A DNA stretch of 64,000 bases from Strongylocentrotus droebachiensis (lineage: Eukaryota; Echinodermata; Echinoidea; Camarodonta; Strongylocentrotidae): the NCBI GenBank assembly GCA_035222895.1, contig JAVYIG010000309.1, forward strand, positions 434,001-498,000, read 5' to 3'. Both the position numbers and the translations under genes were made by a program. The notes under the pieces were generated by a model. It made no database searches. It worked only from the letters and a program-made list of their open reading frames with translations, and was not told the origin of the DNA. Position 1 is the first letter of the stretch, and every line of letters starts with the position of its first letter. Shown in pieces: positions 62,301 to 63,886 of the stretch.

Positions 62301-63731
62301 TTCCTTATTGACCACATTGCGAGACAAACGAATATCACTAGCGATATTATTTTCGAGAACTAGGTTACTTTAATATGTCATGTATGTCCTAGCGTTTTCT
62401 TTATGAAGTAGAAAAATGTTATTTCAAGACCACCTAGCTCTTTTCTATTCTTCTATTTTCTTAATGATTGTCTTCTTGATTATTTTCCTCCAATACCCTG
62501 GCCTTCATTATCTGTGCTATGTTTTTCATGATGCATTTGGATCGTCCATCGATGGTCCATATTTTGATTAATTTATTACAAAGTATTGAGAAATGGATAA
62601 GTCTTTTCAGCTAAATTGTCTCTGGACAAATATCAAAATGGGTGTAAGGGTGTCTAATACGGGTTGCAGCTCATCTGTAATTTATTTTCATTTCATCAGT
62701 ATATTGTTTTCCTTTGTAGGAATTCTTAACCAGTTGCACTTTTTTTGACAAACAAGCAAACGTAAATGTCCTAGATACATGTCCCCAAAAATGTCCTCAA
62801 AGCAGTATGGCTCGTCTGATAATAGTAGAAGAGATAATTAACACTGCCCTTGTAAGTATTTAAACATTGAGATTTGTTATCTGTCCCTCTTTCAGCTACC
62901 ATGACGATTGGACCAAGCAGACGTCAGCAGGTGGAGAGGCGAGGCATCACACCGGAACCAGGACCAAGGTCCTCTACACCTTACACAGCCATGCTGGCTC
63001 AACTCGGTAACTCAGGCACCCATAGGGGCAGAGGTATGTGAAGCTTCGAGATCTTGTGGCCATCAGTAATTGGTTCATTTGTCAGAATAGAAGTATGTTC
63101 ATTAGAACAATTAAGGTTTTATGTAAAGATGTAAAAGTGACACTAAAATGGTTTGATACGTATGGACCCCTCCCCCTTAACACCACCACCTTTACTTCCA
63201 ACCTTCAACATTGGAGAGGAGCCTAAGCCTTTTCATGTTTTTAAAGAGAATCATTGTATTATAATAAGTGCTGCAAATCCTGATCTTCATCAAAATGTCC
63301 ATTATGCGGACCCCCTTTATTTTTGCTCGGGCCCCCAAGAAAACAGACAAGTGTAGCATCCTGCTTCTTCAATATATTGTTTGCATGCAAATGTGAACTA
63401 TTAATAATTTGATCTGTAAAAATAATCCTGAGTTCCGGTGTTGATATTAATTTTGAGGAAAACTAGTGGAAGTTCATTTGTTTTTCATGCAGTTTATGGA
63501 TCGCTTTCATCAGCAAAGCTCAAGCGAACCTGCAAAACCCTTTTGAAAATCACATTTCACAAAGTCACAATTTTGTTCTTCTCTTTTGTATCTTCACAGA
63601 GCCCATTGTCAGTCCGCGTGTCAACCCTGGTATGAGAGTCAAACCCAGAGCTCATGAACCTGTGCCTTATGTAGACAGACTCAAGCAGAATGCTGCAGAA
63701 GCCCCTCCAACAAAGCACAGGACTGTTTATG
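14826..63731 (+). CDS. CPLANE1: CPLANE1-like giant ciliary protein, 26 exons, partial at both ends
   Basis: Spliced by hand from 26 exons (listed separately). All 25 introns are GT-AG, all phases join, and the 9,365 coding bases contain no internal stop, giving 3,121 codons. The start and the C-terminus lie outside the window. CPLANE1 (C5orf42/JBTS17) acts in the CPLANE complex with INTU, FUZ and WDPCP at the basal body. There it supports assembly of intraflagellar transport and cilia, and human mutations cause Joubert and OFD6 syndromes. Family recognition rests on the stretch around GLVPEAVWL and ELGDWKSA (exon 4), the helical region of exons 5-9, the repeated PLL motifs (exon 11), the coiled AQMNERLGAIDEVSQ segment (exon 18) and the EWMERKRAQHIEEYK segment (exon 21), as I remember the vertebrate protein. 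No alignment was run. The vertebrate N-terminal propeller-like part is not present here. Introns carry a DIRS element, many MITEs and a Penelope remnant. Confidence 0.75.
15500..15765 (+). mobile_element. Decayed LINE 3' fragment
   Basis: With frameshifts, it reads as the C-terminus of a LINE reverse transcriptase: RQRLTYLQ, then SLNEWSTKNEISNA, then IADKRQKWRDMTADF. The pattern G-R-x-R..L..L.EW....I..A....R.KWR is typical of non-LTR elements. It is badly degraded. Confidence 0.45.
16497..16534. repeat. TTTGA pentamer microsatellite
   Basis: About seven TTTGA units in a row. Confidence 0.85.
17036..17212 (+). repeat. DIRS left inverted terminal repeat
   Basis: From ACGTATCTACC to CTTCCTCTTATC (about 152 bp) I see an exact inverted match to 22780-22931. 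The outermost 25 bp (CATGATTTACATC...) differ from the right end and are instead copied, inverted, in the internal complementary region. Confidence 0.92.
17576..19767 (+). pseudogene. DIRS gag-like ORF1, frameshifted
   Basis: Starts at ATG 17576 (MSRSSYFLLAGFTKKK). The first frame runs to 18409, but protein-like sequence continues in other frames: PPPPPEFSDWMRAFADAF near 18600, ALFHKYVPDLCVVPEL near 18990, then SSAFQGLFLPDLHKGEF to the stop at 19767. At least three frame changes are needed. The region is rich in Ser, Pro and basic residues, as in DIRS gag proteins. It contains a 276-bp tandem duplication. Confidence 0.75.
17647..18198 (+). repeat. 276-bp tandem duplication inside DIRS ORF1
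   Basis: The segment from about 17647 to 17922 is repeated from about 17923 to 18198. The period is 276 bp (92 codons), so the frame is kept. I see only about three differences, for example ACGTCTTCG/AAGTCTTCG and CCCAGGAGA/CCCAGTAGA. The duplication is recent relative to the decay of the rest. Confidence 0.9.
19803..20640 (+). pseudogene. DIRS reverse transcriptase, frameshifted and lacking the catalytic YxDD box
   Basis: Opens with RRFLPAWEKITSDAFVLSV and VREGFFIDFVEPLPNG. Then come PVFVIPKCSGSLRMILN and the catalytic-aspartate motif SLDLRDAYFHVPIHP near 20195. A frame change near 20260 leads to LLFGLRPAPRIFTRVVASV. The stretch that should carry Y-x-D-D is missing: FTRVVASVM is followed within about 15 residues by QDLGFLIFWEKSE. 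The polymerase cannot be active. Confidence 0.85.
20636..21270 (+). pseudogene. DIRS RNase H domain, intact frame
   Basis: One open frame holds the RNase H signature: TRDASLLVWGG (Asp), NVLELMGVFASL (Glu), LFLTDNVSVMAYINRQGG (Asp) and HIPGEENILADFLSR (Asp). All four acidic catalytic positions appear kept. The frame is lost shortly after DIDLFATSLNHRFPR, and the expected continuation (YAFPPFALFSHVLWKI) is in another frame from about 21260. Confidence 0.85.
21260..22573 (+). pseudogene. DIRS tyrosine recombinase, decayed
   Basis: After the linker region (YAFPPFALFSHVLWKIREG, VMILIAPCWPARSWFQDL) the recombinase begins near 21590. It has an N-terminal helix region (SARTVYNSWLDAFHTWC) and a catalytic part with the first Arg in SGQRRSSLHTL. 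Box II is AHDTHSVSTSWAL, where the HxxR arginine is His. The tyrosine is in the FTAFYLKD region. There are frame changes near 21640 and 21870 and a stop (TAG) at 22112 inside FIA/NQSDTSGSVEVV. The recombinase is therefore dead. The reading ends at a stop at 22573. Confidence 0.82.
22636..22728 (+). repeat. DIRS internal complementary region
   Basis: Reads the inverse of the left outer end (GTAGAATAGGTAGATACG...GTAAATCATG) joined directly to the inverse of the right outer end (AAAATCAGTATTG...). This is the template thought to regenerate the ends during circular replication of DIRS elements. The join falls at the CATG shared by both ends. Confidence 0.9.
22780..22976 (-). repeat. DIRS right inverted terminal repeat
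   Basis: About 197 bp. The inner 152 bp are an exact inverse of the left repeat. The outer end is about 20 bp longer and different (ATAAAATCAATACTG...TTTTCATG). Confidence 0.92.
23098..23516 (+). CDS. CPLANE1: CPLANE1 exon 2
   Basis: Acceptor TTGTAG/GATGCG, donor ATGCAG/GTTTGT. The phase 1 start joins exon 1 as a Gly codon, then CECYIKNLPVKAVRLWHL. It ends in phase 0. Residues 72-211 of the spliced product. A helical DQIVEASLLGILYTHL and ELQRALELADFLITC segment follows a Ser/Pro-rich linker. Confidence 0.85.
23810..24370. repeat. CT-rich (TCTC)n low-complexity tract
   Basis: About 560 bp of degenerate TCTC/TTCC on the plus strand. It creates long open frames rich in Ser/Leu that are not genes. 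Confidence 0.9.
26643..26669. repeat. TA microsatellite
   Basis: About 12 TA units. Confidence 0.9.
28191..28487. mobile_element. 297-bp MITE with GGCCTGTC termini
   Basis: Inverted ends: GGCCTGTCTACACCAGACCG on the left, and on the right ACTTCGGTCTGATGAGGAC then AGGCC. About 28 bp of terminal match with a few differences. Between them, CAATTGCG/CGCAAATT-type phrases recur in both orientations. Confidence 0.7.
28633..28819 (+). CDS. CPLANE1: CPLANE1 exon 3
   Basis: Acceptor CACACAG/AAACTG, donor AAGACAG/GTTTGT. Phase 0 to 1. Residues 212-273: PIYVPYLANSCQQRAVQSLA and FMALYFTNRPLYVFPPC. Confidence 0.88.
28944..29091. mobile_element. Foldback MITE with GGGCCCCGTTGTATAAAAC end
   Basis: The left end AGGGCCCCGTTGTATAAAAC and the right end GTTTTGTGCAACTGGCCC are inverted relatives. 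The inside is a chain of palindromic TACCATCGATGGTA / TACCATGGTAAC units. Confidence 0.65.
29229..29374. repeat. GA then GAAA microsatellite
   Basis: (GA)n from 29229 to about 29281, then about 19 GAAA units. Confidence 0.92.
29833..30020. mobile_element. TTAA-flanked MITE, AGCCTGTCTGCACTA family, copy a
   Basis: Ends AGCCCGTCTGCACTAG and GTGCAGTGGGGCT, with TTAA on both sides (29829-29832, 30021-30024). The body contains GAGATTAGACCTCC and TCATCAAATCAGCTCTCAAT. It lies inverted relative to copies b, c and d. Confidence 0.85.
30480..30493 (+). promoter_or_regulatory. RFX X-box-like site
   Basis: GTTGCCATGGAAAC differs from the canonical palindromic X-box GTTGCCATGGCAAC at one base and keeps both half-sites with a 2-bp spacer. 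RFX factors bind X-boxes in ciliary genes. Here the site is in intron 3 of a ciliary gene rather than at its promoter, so an enhancer or internal promoter is possible. Confidence 0.45.
32239..32337. repeat. Dispersed repeat, first copy of a pair
   Basis: ACAAATTAGAG, then TTCCTTCAATAT and GAAAATATGCA, recurs in the same orientation at 32742-32830. Confidence 0.6.
32529..32735. repeat. About 200-bp direct repeat, copy 1
   Basis: Closely matches 34377-34580 in the same orientation, from ATATACATCTTTCTGTGTAC through TTGATGATTCCAGAACC to CAATCGCATGACCAGAA. Confidence 0.8.
32960..33194 (+). CDS. CPLANE1: CPLANE1 exon 4
   Basis: Acceptor TTTTATAG/GAATTA, donor TTCAAG/GTACTG. Phase 1 to 2. Residues 274-351. 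It holds the stretch most like vertebrate CPLANE1: DKWTVNMTLNLLLVSG, GLVPEAVWLAHELGDW and KSAFALSAVYSSQ. These appear to be packed helices. Confidence 0.92.
33195..33854 (+). other. CPLANE1 intron 4
   Basis: The right part is a MITE (33651-33827) ending only 27 bp before exon 5. The left part has no recognised feature. Confidence 0.7.
33651..33827. mobile_element. MITE, TACAGTCAAACCTG family, copy 1
   Basis: Inverted ends TACAGTCAAACCTGC and AAAGTTTGACTGTA, with inner GTCTACAAAGACCAC units. Related copies are at 54844 and 58714, and a fragment at 12585. Confidence 0.8.
33855..34084 (+). CDS. CPLANE1: CPLANE1 exon 5
   Basis: Acceptor CTTTTAG/CATCC, donor CAGTGT/GTAAGT. Phase 2 to 1. Residues 352-428. 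Begins SILDESLVLPPNLSPTNLLR, then a Ser/Gly/basic stretch (RAGSFSGSQQRRGSYGSLL). An alternative donor three codon bases earlier (TCA/GTGTG) would not join exon 6. Confidence 0.88.
34106..34240. mobile_element. TTAA-flanked MITE, AGCCTGTCTGCACTA family, copy b (truncated)
   Basis: Left end AGCCCCACTGTACTAC after TTAA (34102-34105). The body matches copies c and d up to GAGATAACCACCT. The right end is missing. Confidence 0.75.
34377..34580. repeat. About 200-bp direct repeat, copy 2
   Basis: Same-orientation relative of 32529-32735, 1.85 kb away on the other side of exons 4 and 5. Confidence 0.8.
34613..34839 (+). CDS. CPLANE1: CPLANE1 exon 6
   Basis: Acceptor TTTCCAG/GCTCTT, donor CCAAAT/GTAAGT. 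Phase 1 to 0. Residues 429-504: AQVMVSQTLTDILTAATLS, ESMMEECLILAKGFTSLVP and FYLPAPPYYCPQPEYIPN. Confidence 0.9.
34840..35690 (+). other. CPLANE1 intron 6
   Basis: T-rich throughout. No repeat family or exon recognised. Confidence 0.6.
35691..35858 (+). CDS. CPLANE1: CPLANE1 exon 7
   Basis: Acceptor TTCTGCTAG/GACTAT, donor TGGAAG/GTGAGT. Phase 0 to 0, 56 codons (residues 505-560). Helical EINDLVQLILLVLNASHCS and ARWYVERLREVQEKEKAWK. Confidence 0.9.
35859..36418 (+). other. CPLANE1 intron 7
   Basis: No repeat recognised. A 108-codon open frame (36060-36386) lies inside it, but it has no family resemblance and the exons flanking the intron join in phase 0 without it. Confidence 0.6.
36419..36655 (+). 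CDS. CPLANE1: CPLANE1 exon 8
   Basis: Acceptor TTTTTAG/CCAAAG, donor GTTCAG/GTAAGC. Phase 0 to 0, 79 codons (residues 561-639). Includes VLKCFRDLCCLLWMLYVRDK, a long hydrophobic helix, and LSLAVRKYQTSKE. Confidence 0.9.
36773..37214. mobile_element. About 440-bp MITE with GTATTCAATTCAATACTTA ends
   Basis: The left end GGGCCGGTATTCAATTCAAT and the right end TTGAATTGAATAGGGCCCC are inverted copies. The arms are rich in TTACTTAG/CTAAGTAA phrases. No protein is encoded. Confidence 0.8.
37698..38280. mobile_element. 583-bp TTAA-flanked MITE with CCCTTACTGTACTGG ends and G/C homopolymers
   Basis: Exact inverted ends CCCTTACTGTACTGG, flanked by TTAA at 37694-37697 and 38281-38284. Just inside each end, GGGGGG..GCCTGGGAGGC..CCCCC runs face each other. 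The interior is AT-rich without a gene. It ends 90 bp before exon 9. Confidence 0.88.
38375..40839 (+). CDS. CPLANE1: CPLANE1 exon 9 (giant 2,465-bp exon)
   Basis: Acceptor GTACATAG/CAAACT, donor GAGATGAA/GTAAGT. Phase 0 to 2. Residues 640-1460. The N-terminal third is folded and helical (KPVLDWAECLYPFSRFLQL, NDILLTAIAELPLTKETV, AYLHFLETFFLVTFGKQVQ). A second hydrophobic block, FLQLGKLVDWLSKWSG and QQLILISVWLLQQVYA, lies near residues 1025-1085. The remainder is low-complexity, rich in Ser, Lys, Arg and Glu (KKKPKSKF, KKQTRKKRSSSDPKR) and probably disordered. Without splicing, the frame would stop at 40843. Confidence 0.9.
44676..44692. repeat. Poly-C run
   Basis: About 17 consecutive C residues. 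Confidence 0.85.
44780..45022. repeat. CT-rich low-complexity tract
   Basis: Degenerate TCTCTCCC sequence that generates spurious Ser/Pro/Leu open frames. Confidence 0.88.
45027..45164. mobile_element. Foldback MITE with GGCGCGTAGCCA ends
   Basis: The left GGCGCGTAGCCACGG follows TTAA. The right TGGCTACGTGCC is its inverse with one change. Inside are facing runs GGGGGGGCACGTGCCCCCC and TGTGCCCCCC. Confidence 0.65.
45458..45728. mobile_element. 271-bp GC-rich foldback
   Basis: Exact inverted ends AGTAGCCTGCTCGG and CCGAGCAGGCTACT. The inside is densely GC (CGGCGGCCGAGCGG, GCCGCCCGGGCACCG) within an AT-rich intron, with many nested inverted GCTCGG/CCGAGC units. It is non-coding; the 150-codon minus-strand frame is a product of composition. 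Its element family is unrecognised. Confidence 0.75.
48188..48212. repeat. GAGCT pentamer tandem
   Basis: About five GAGCT units ending in GAGTGG. Confidence 0.85.
48462..48615 (+). CDS. CPLANE1: CPLANE1 exon 10
   Basis: Acceptor CAAATTAG/GAATGC, donor ATGGAG/GTAAGA. Phase 2 to 0. Residues 1461-1512: NARNAMDEDEEGRRSPTDFK then KKLVRSEVKRIME. Charged and probably helical at the end. Confidence 0.83.
48616..49083 (+). other. CPLANE1 intron 10
   Basis: AT-rich. The open frame runs upstream of exon 11 to 48955, but that extension (IFNILRINRKIERNFV) is intron-like and the acceptor TTTGAAG at 49083 restores phase 0. Confidence 0.6.
49084..50405 (+). CDS. CPLANE1: CPLANE1 exon 11, proline-rich with PLL repeats
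   Basis: Acceptor GTTTGAAG/GCACAA, donor CTCCAG/GTAATG. Phase 0 to 2. Residues 1513-1952. A short motif recurs: GFPLLTIP (49516), IVLLRVLP (49657), GLPLLRILP (49822), DIPLLGID (50038), NLPLLCLK (50164) and a weaker PMQLLHLE (50344), separated by Pro/Gln-rich spacers. It ends with a charged helix (EEILAYQQEKRRRDLEREEE). Similar hydrophobic PLL motifs occur in vertebrate CPLANE1, as I recall. Confidence 0.9.
50406..50788 (+). other. CPLANE1 intron 11
   Basis: T-rich, 383 bp, with nothing recognised. Confidence 0.7.
50789..51107 (+). CDS. CPLANE1: CPLANE1 exon 12
   Basis: Acceptor CCTTACAG/GCAGAG, donor AACAAG/GTTTGT. Phase 2 to 0. Residues 1953-2059. Strongly charged: RQRRRERLESKENDP, DDDLILKEILSDEEEVKQ, RAEEEDEVMQVGS. 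Confidence 0.88.
51108..51665 (+). other. CPLANE1 intron 12
   Basis: About half of it is a MITE (51163-51434). The rest is AT-rich and ends in the acceptor TTTGACCAG. Confidence 0.7.
51163..51434. mobile_element. MITE with TACCGTAA...TGTATAAGACGCA-type ends
   Basis: The left TACCGTAATTGTCTATGTAT followed by AAGAAGCA, and the right TGCGTCTTATACACAGAGA then TTTACGTAA, are imperfect inverted copies. A second GATGCGTCTTATACACAG lies inside the left arm. Confidence 0.65.
51666..51759 (+). CDS. CPLANE1: CPLANE1 exon 13
   Basis: Acceptor TTTGACCAG/ATGGAG, donor AAACCAG/GTAGGC. Phase 0 to 1. A short exon, residues 2060-2090: MELEGLQRPAVTRHDVETQ. Confidence 0.8.
51760..52214 (+). other. CPLANE1 intron 13
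   Basis: 455 bp. A GGGGTGGGGATGGGGGG patch near 52000, otherwise AT-rich. Confidence 0.7.
52215..52454 (+). CDS. CPLANE1: CPLANE1 exon 14
   Basis: Acceptor ATTTTAG/GATCTC, donor AGAAGAAG/GTATGT. Phase 1 to 1. Residues 2091-2170: DEALKDHDASPLYPTSAQIH, EAETQMKDVREAG, LDSIQERLARGRTDLSREE. Confidence 0.88.
52455..52872 (+). other. CPLANE1 intron 14
   Basis: AT-rich, 418 bp. No feature recognised. Confidence 0.7.
52873..53018 (+). CDS. CPLANE1: CPLANE1 exon 15
   Basis: Acceptor AATGTAG/CCAATC, donor ACAGAT/GTAAGA. Phase 1 to 0. Residues 2171-2219: PTVEEVEEQYTQAVTGLNKA then GNIIAPDIFFGLRFRSGEEQ. Confidence 0.87.
53019..53504 (+). other. CPLANE1 intron 15
   Basis: Contains a (CT)n microsatellite at about 53310-53363 followed by a G-rich patch. 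The rest is AT-rich. Confidence 0.75.
53310..53363. repeat. CT microsatellite
   Basis: About 25 TC units with one interruption. Confidence 0.92.
53505..53601 (+). CDS. CPLANE1: CPLANE1 exon 16
   Basis: Acceptor TTTATAG/ACTGGA, donor AGAAGAG/GTGAGA. Phase 0 to 1. Residues 2220-2251: GSSGRDFIHVADINAEDVFR then DIPLRRRR. A diverged second copy of its 3' half lies in the next intron. Confidence 0.87.
53610..53840. repeat. GATG/GAT minisatellite
   Basis: Degenerate GATGATGAT / GGTGATAAT sequence. The minus strand reads as a spurious His-rich open frame. Confidence 0.9.
53841..53919 (+). pseudogene. Dead duplicate of the 3' part of CPLANE1 exon 16
   Basis: Reads DINVKDVFRDIPQHTDSKDY then RGRRRR. 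Compare exon 16, DINAEDVFRDIPLRRRR. The flanking AGAAGAAGAG is followed by ATGAGATG where exon 16 has the donor GTGAGATG, so the donor GT is lost. No acceptor AG precedes it; the minisatellite abuts. It is probably not spliced in. Confidence 0.75.
54008..54311 (+). CDS. CPLANE1: CPLANE1 exon 17
   Basis: Acceptor ATTCCAG/AGGATG, donor AAAGCAGA/GTGAGT. Phase 1 to 2. Residues 2252-2352: basic EKEAKRRREDG, acidic DQEEDEDQATIAELHY, then SLFHRDAVPADGLALLEDGE and a charged helix EVTRKLLEAKLDKA. Confidence 0.9.
54358..54544. mobile_element. TTAA-flanked MITE, AGCCTGTCTGCACTA family, copy c
   Basis: Best-preserved copy: AGCCTGTCTGCACTA and TAGTGCAGACAGGAT ends, TTAA at 54354-54357 and 54545-54548, 187 bp. 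Confidence 0.9.
54844..54935. mobile_element. Short MITE, TACAGTCAAACCTG family, copy 2
   Basis: TACAGTCAAACCTGC at the left and GACAGGTTTTTACTGT at the right, about 92 bp. Confidence 0.75.
55059..55209 (+). CDS. CPLANE1: CPLANE1 exon 18
   Basis: Acceptor TACTCCAG/GAGAGG, donor AAACTG/GTAAGC. Phase 2 to 0. Residues 2353-2403. Coiled-coil-like: RIQHQLAQMNERLGAIDEVS and QSMQRDFNNTKL. Confidence 0.9.
55210..56688 (+). other. CPLANE1 intron 18
   Basis: 1.5 kb of AT-rich sequence with one poly-C run (56054-56072). A poly-T/C acceptor tract precedes exon 19. No exon or element recognised. Confidence 0.65.
56689..56990 (+). CDS. CPLANE1: CPLANE1 exon 19
   Basis: Acceptor TCTTTAG/CTGCTT, donor ATGAAAG/GTATGT. 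Phase 0 to 2. Residues 2404-2503. Continues the exon 18 helix (LLHTVENLSEAMAQG), then a Pro/Ser linker and a very acidic segment of about 25 residues (EEEKNEEDEEEEREEE). Confidence 0.9.
56991..57495 (+). other. CPLANE1 intron 19
   Basis: AT-rich, 505 bp. No feature recognised. Confidence 0.7.
57496..57654 (+). CDS. CPLANE1: CPLANE1 exon 20
   Basis: Acceptor TTGAACAG/GACATT, donor CAGAATAG/GTACAT. Phase 2 to 2. Residues 2504-2556: ISGISGVSDIIAEVIAGDD then DEFGLTERQKRAARKRVQN. Confidence 0.9.
57655..58273 (+). other. CPLANE1 intron 20
   Basis: The first quarter is a MITE remnant (57662-57824). The rest is AT-rich. Confidence 0.7.
57662..57824. mobile_element. MITE, GGGCCCTGTCTTATAAAGAG family
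   Basis: The right end CTTTGTAAGACAGGGCCCTG and the body (GGAGGACTTGCGATCG, GATATCAATTGCAA) match the inverse of 63750-63886. The left end is degraded. Confidence 0.65.
58274..58565 (+). CDS. CPLANE1: CPLANE1 exon 21
   Basis: Acceptor TTTCCTAG/GCACGA, donor AAGCAG/GTATGT. Phase 2 to 0. Residues 2557-2654: DLADIPLTSLTDRQLRQLLS, KPWPFAAKPEGRSTEERQ, KIKEWMERKRAQHIEEYKMK. The last is a charged helix resembling the vertebrate CPLANE1 C-terminal region. Confidence 0.92.
58714..58876. mobile_element. MITE, TACAGTCAAACCTG family, copy 3
   Basis: TACAGTCAAACCTGTATATA at the left and AGCAGGTTTGACTGCAGTA at the right. The interior has two GTGGCCTTTGTAGACAGG units. Confidence 0.82.
59192..59390. mobile_element. 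TTAA-flanked MITE, AGCCTGTCTGCACTA family, copy d
   Basis: Right end TAGTGCAGATAGGCT, TTAA at 59188-59191 and 59391-59394. The left end is altered by a CTGCACTG triplication. The body matches copy c. Confidence 0.85.
59479..59537 (+). CDS. CPLANE1: CPLANE1 exon 22 (short)
   Basis: Acceptor CTGTTTAG/ATTCCA, donor AAGAAACA/GTAAGT. Phase 0 to 2. 59 bp, residues 2655-2673: IPTSTKEIRRAEEEKKTKK. It is required to connect exons 21 and 23 in frame. Confidence 0.85.
59709..60607 (+). CDS. CPLANE1: CPLANE1 exon 23
   Basis: Acceptor TTATACAG/AATCAA, donor TTGTACG/GTAAGC. Phase 2 to 1. Residues 2674-2973. Starts DYHEDRIAQAKDLMGQIFED, then low-complexity Ala/Thr/Pro/Gln repeats (AATPQPS twice). A run of nine Asp encoded by GAT repeats sits near 60355-60381, and the first of the C-terminal motifs (KTYTDMLQEMK) near 60517. 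An upstream same-frame extension to 59632 is intronic. Confidence 0.9.
60608..61006 (+). other. CPLANE1 intron 23
   Basis: 399 bp, AT-rich, with nothing recognised. Confidence 0.7.
61007..61180 (+). CDS. CPLANE1: CPLANE1 exon 24
   Basis: Acceptor ATTTCAG/GCTCCA, donor GGCACAG/GTGATT. Phase 1 to 1. Residues 2974-3031. Carries KTYTERLAEMRG, a repeat of the motif in exon 23, followed by a basic Gln-rich stretch. Unspliced, it would stop at 61209. Confidence 0.87.
61214..62354 (-). mobile_element. Penelope-like element remnant with inverted pseudo-LTRs
   Basis: A 13-bp direct repeat GAGAACTAGGTTA flanks it (61201-61213 and 62355-62367) as a target duplication. Inverted arms at about 61247-61490 and 62110-62354 match closely (GATATTCGTTTGTCTCGCAA, GTCGACGCACACGGTGATCG). 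Between them the minus strand encodes the GIY-YIG endonuclease. The reverse transcriptase is absent. Inverted or partial LTR-like ends and variable target duplications are typical of Penelope-like elements. Confidence 0.82.
61572..62327 (-). pseudogene. Penelope-like GIY-YIG endonuclease fused to pseudo-LTR reading frame
   Basis: Open frame of 251 codons. The first 70 or so derive from the pseudo-LTR. After TFTVLPYIDGVSQQLKRRL come the linker and nuclease: DGIVYNIPCKGCDRSYISET, RPIKERITEHKRDVRL, VVAEHAWDNQHQPDWDGV and NRDNGIDIPEFW. It keeps GIVY, the IPCKGC cysteines and the catalytic-type Arg. The YIG glycine is Ser (YISET). No reverse transcriptase lies upstream, so it is an internally deleted copy that happens to be open. 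Confidence 0.8.
62896..63033 (+). CDS. CPLANE1: CPLANE1 exon 25
   Basis: Acceptor CTTTCAG/CTACCA, donor GGCAGAG/GTATGT. Phase 1 to 1. Residues 3032-3077: MTIGPSRRQQVERRGITPEP then PYTAMLAQLG, another copy of the Y-T-x-x-L motif. Confidence 0.87.
63034..63599 (+). other. CPLANE1 intron 25
   Basis: 566 bp, AT-rich. No feature recognised. Confidence 0.7.
63600..63731 (+). CDS. CPLANE1: CPLANE1 exon 26 (last in window)
   Basis: Acceptor TCTTCACAG/AGCCCA, donor GTTTATG/GTGAGC. Phase 1 to 1. Residues 3078-3121: VKPRAHEPVPYVDRLKQNAA. The gene continues beyond the window, as no stop or polyadenylation signal is seen. Confidence 0.87.
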
Positions 63732-63749
63732 GTGAGCATGGTTTGTTAC

Positions 63750-63886
63750 CCAGGGCCTTGTCTTATAAAGAGTTACGATTGATCCAAATCAATCGGAAGT
63801 CCTCCAATCAATCGCAAGTTTGCAGTCTCCCGTCTCTAATGTACATAGTTACAATTGATATCAACTCTTTATAAGGCGGGGGCCCA
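63750..63886. mobile_element. MITE, GGGCCCTGTCTTATAAAGAG family, complete copy
   Basis: Inverted ends CCAGGGCCTTGTCTTATAAA and CTCTTTATAAGGCGGGGGCC. The body is the inverse of 57662-57824. It starts 19 bp after the exon 26 donor. Confidence 0.8.

Larger units (their letters stand above)
61181..62895 (+). other. CPLANE1 intron 24
   Basis: The Penelope-like remnant (61214-62354) makes up two thirds of it. The rest is AT-rich. Confidence 0.8.
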
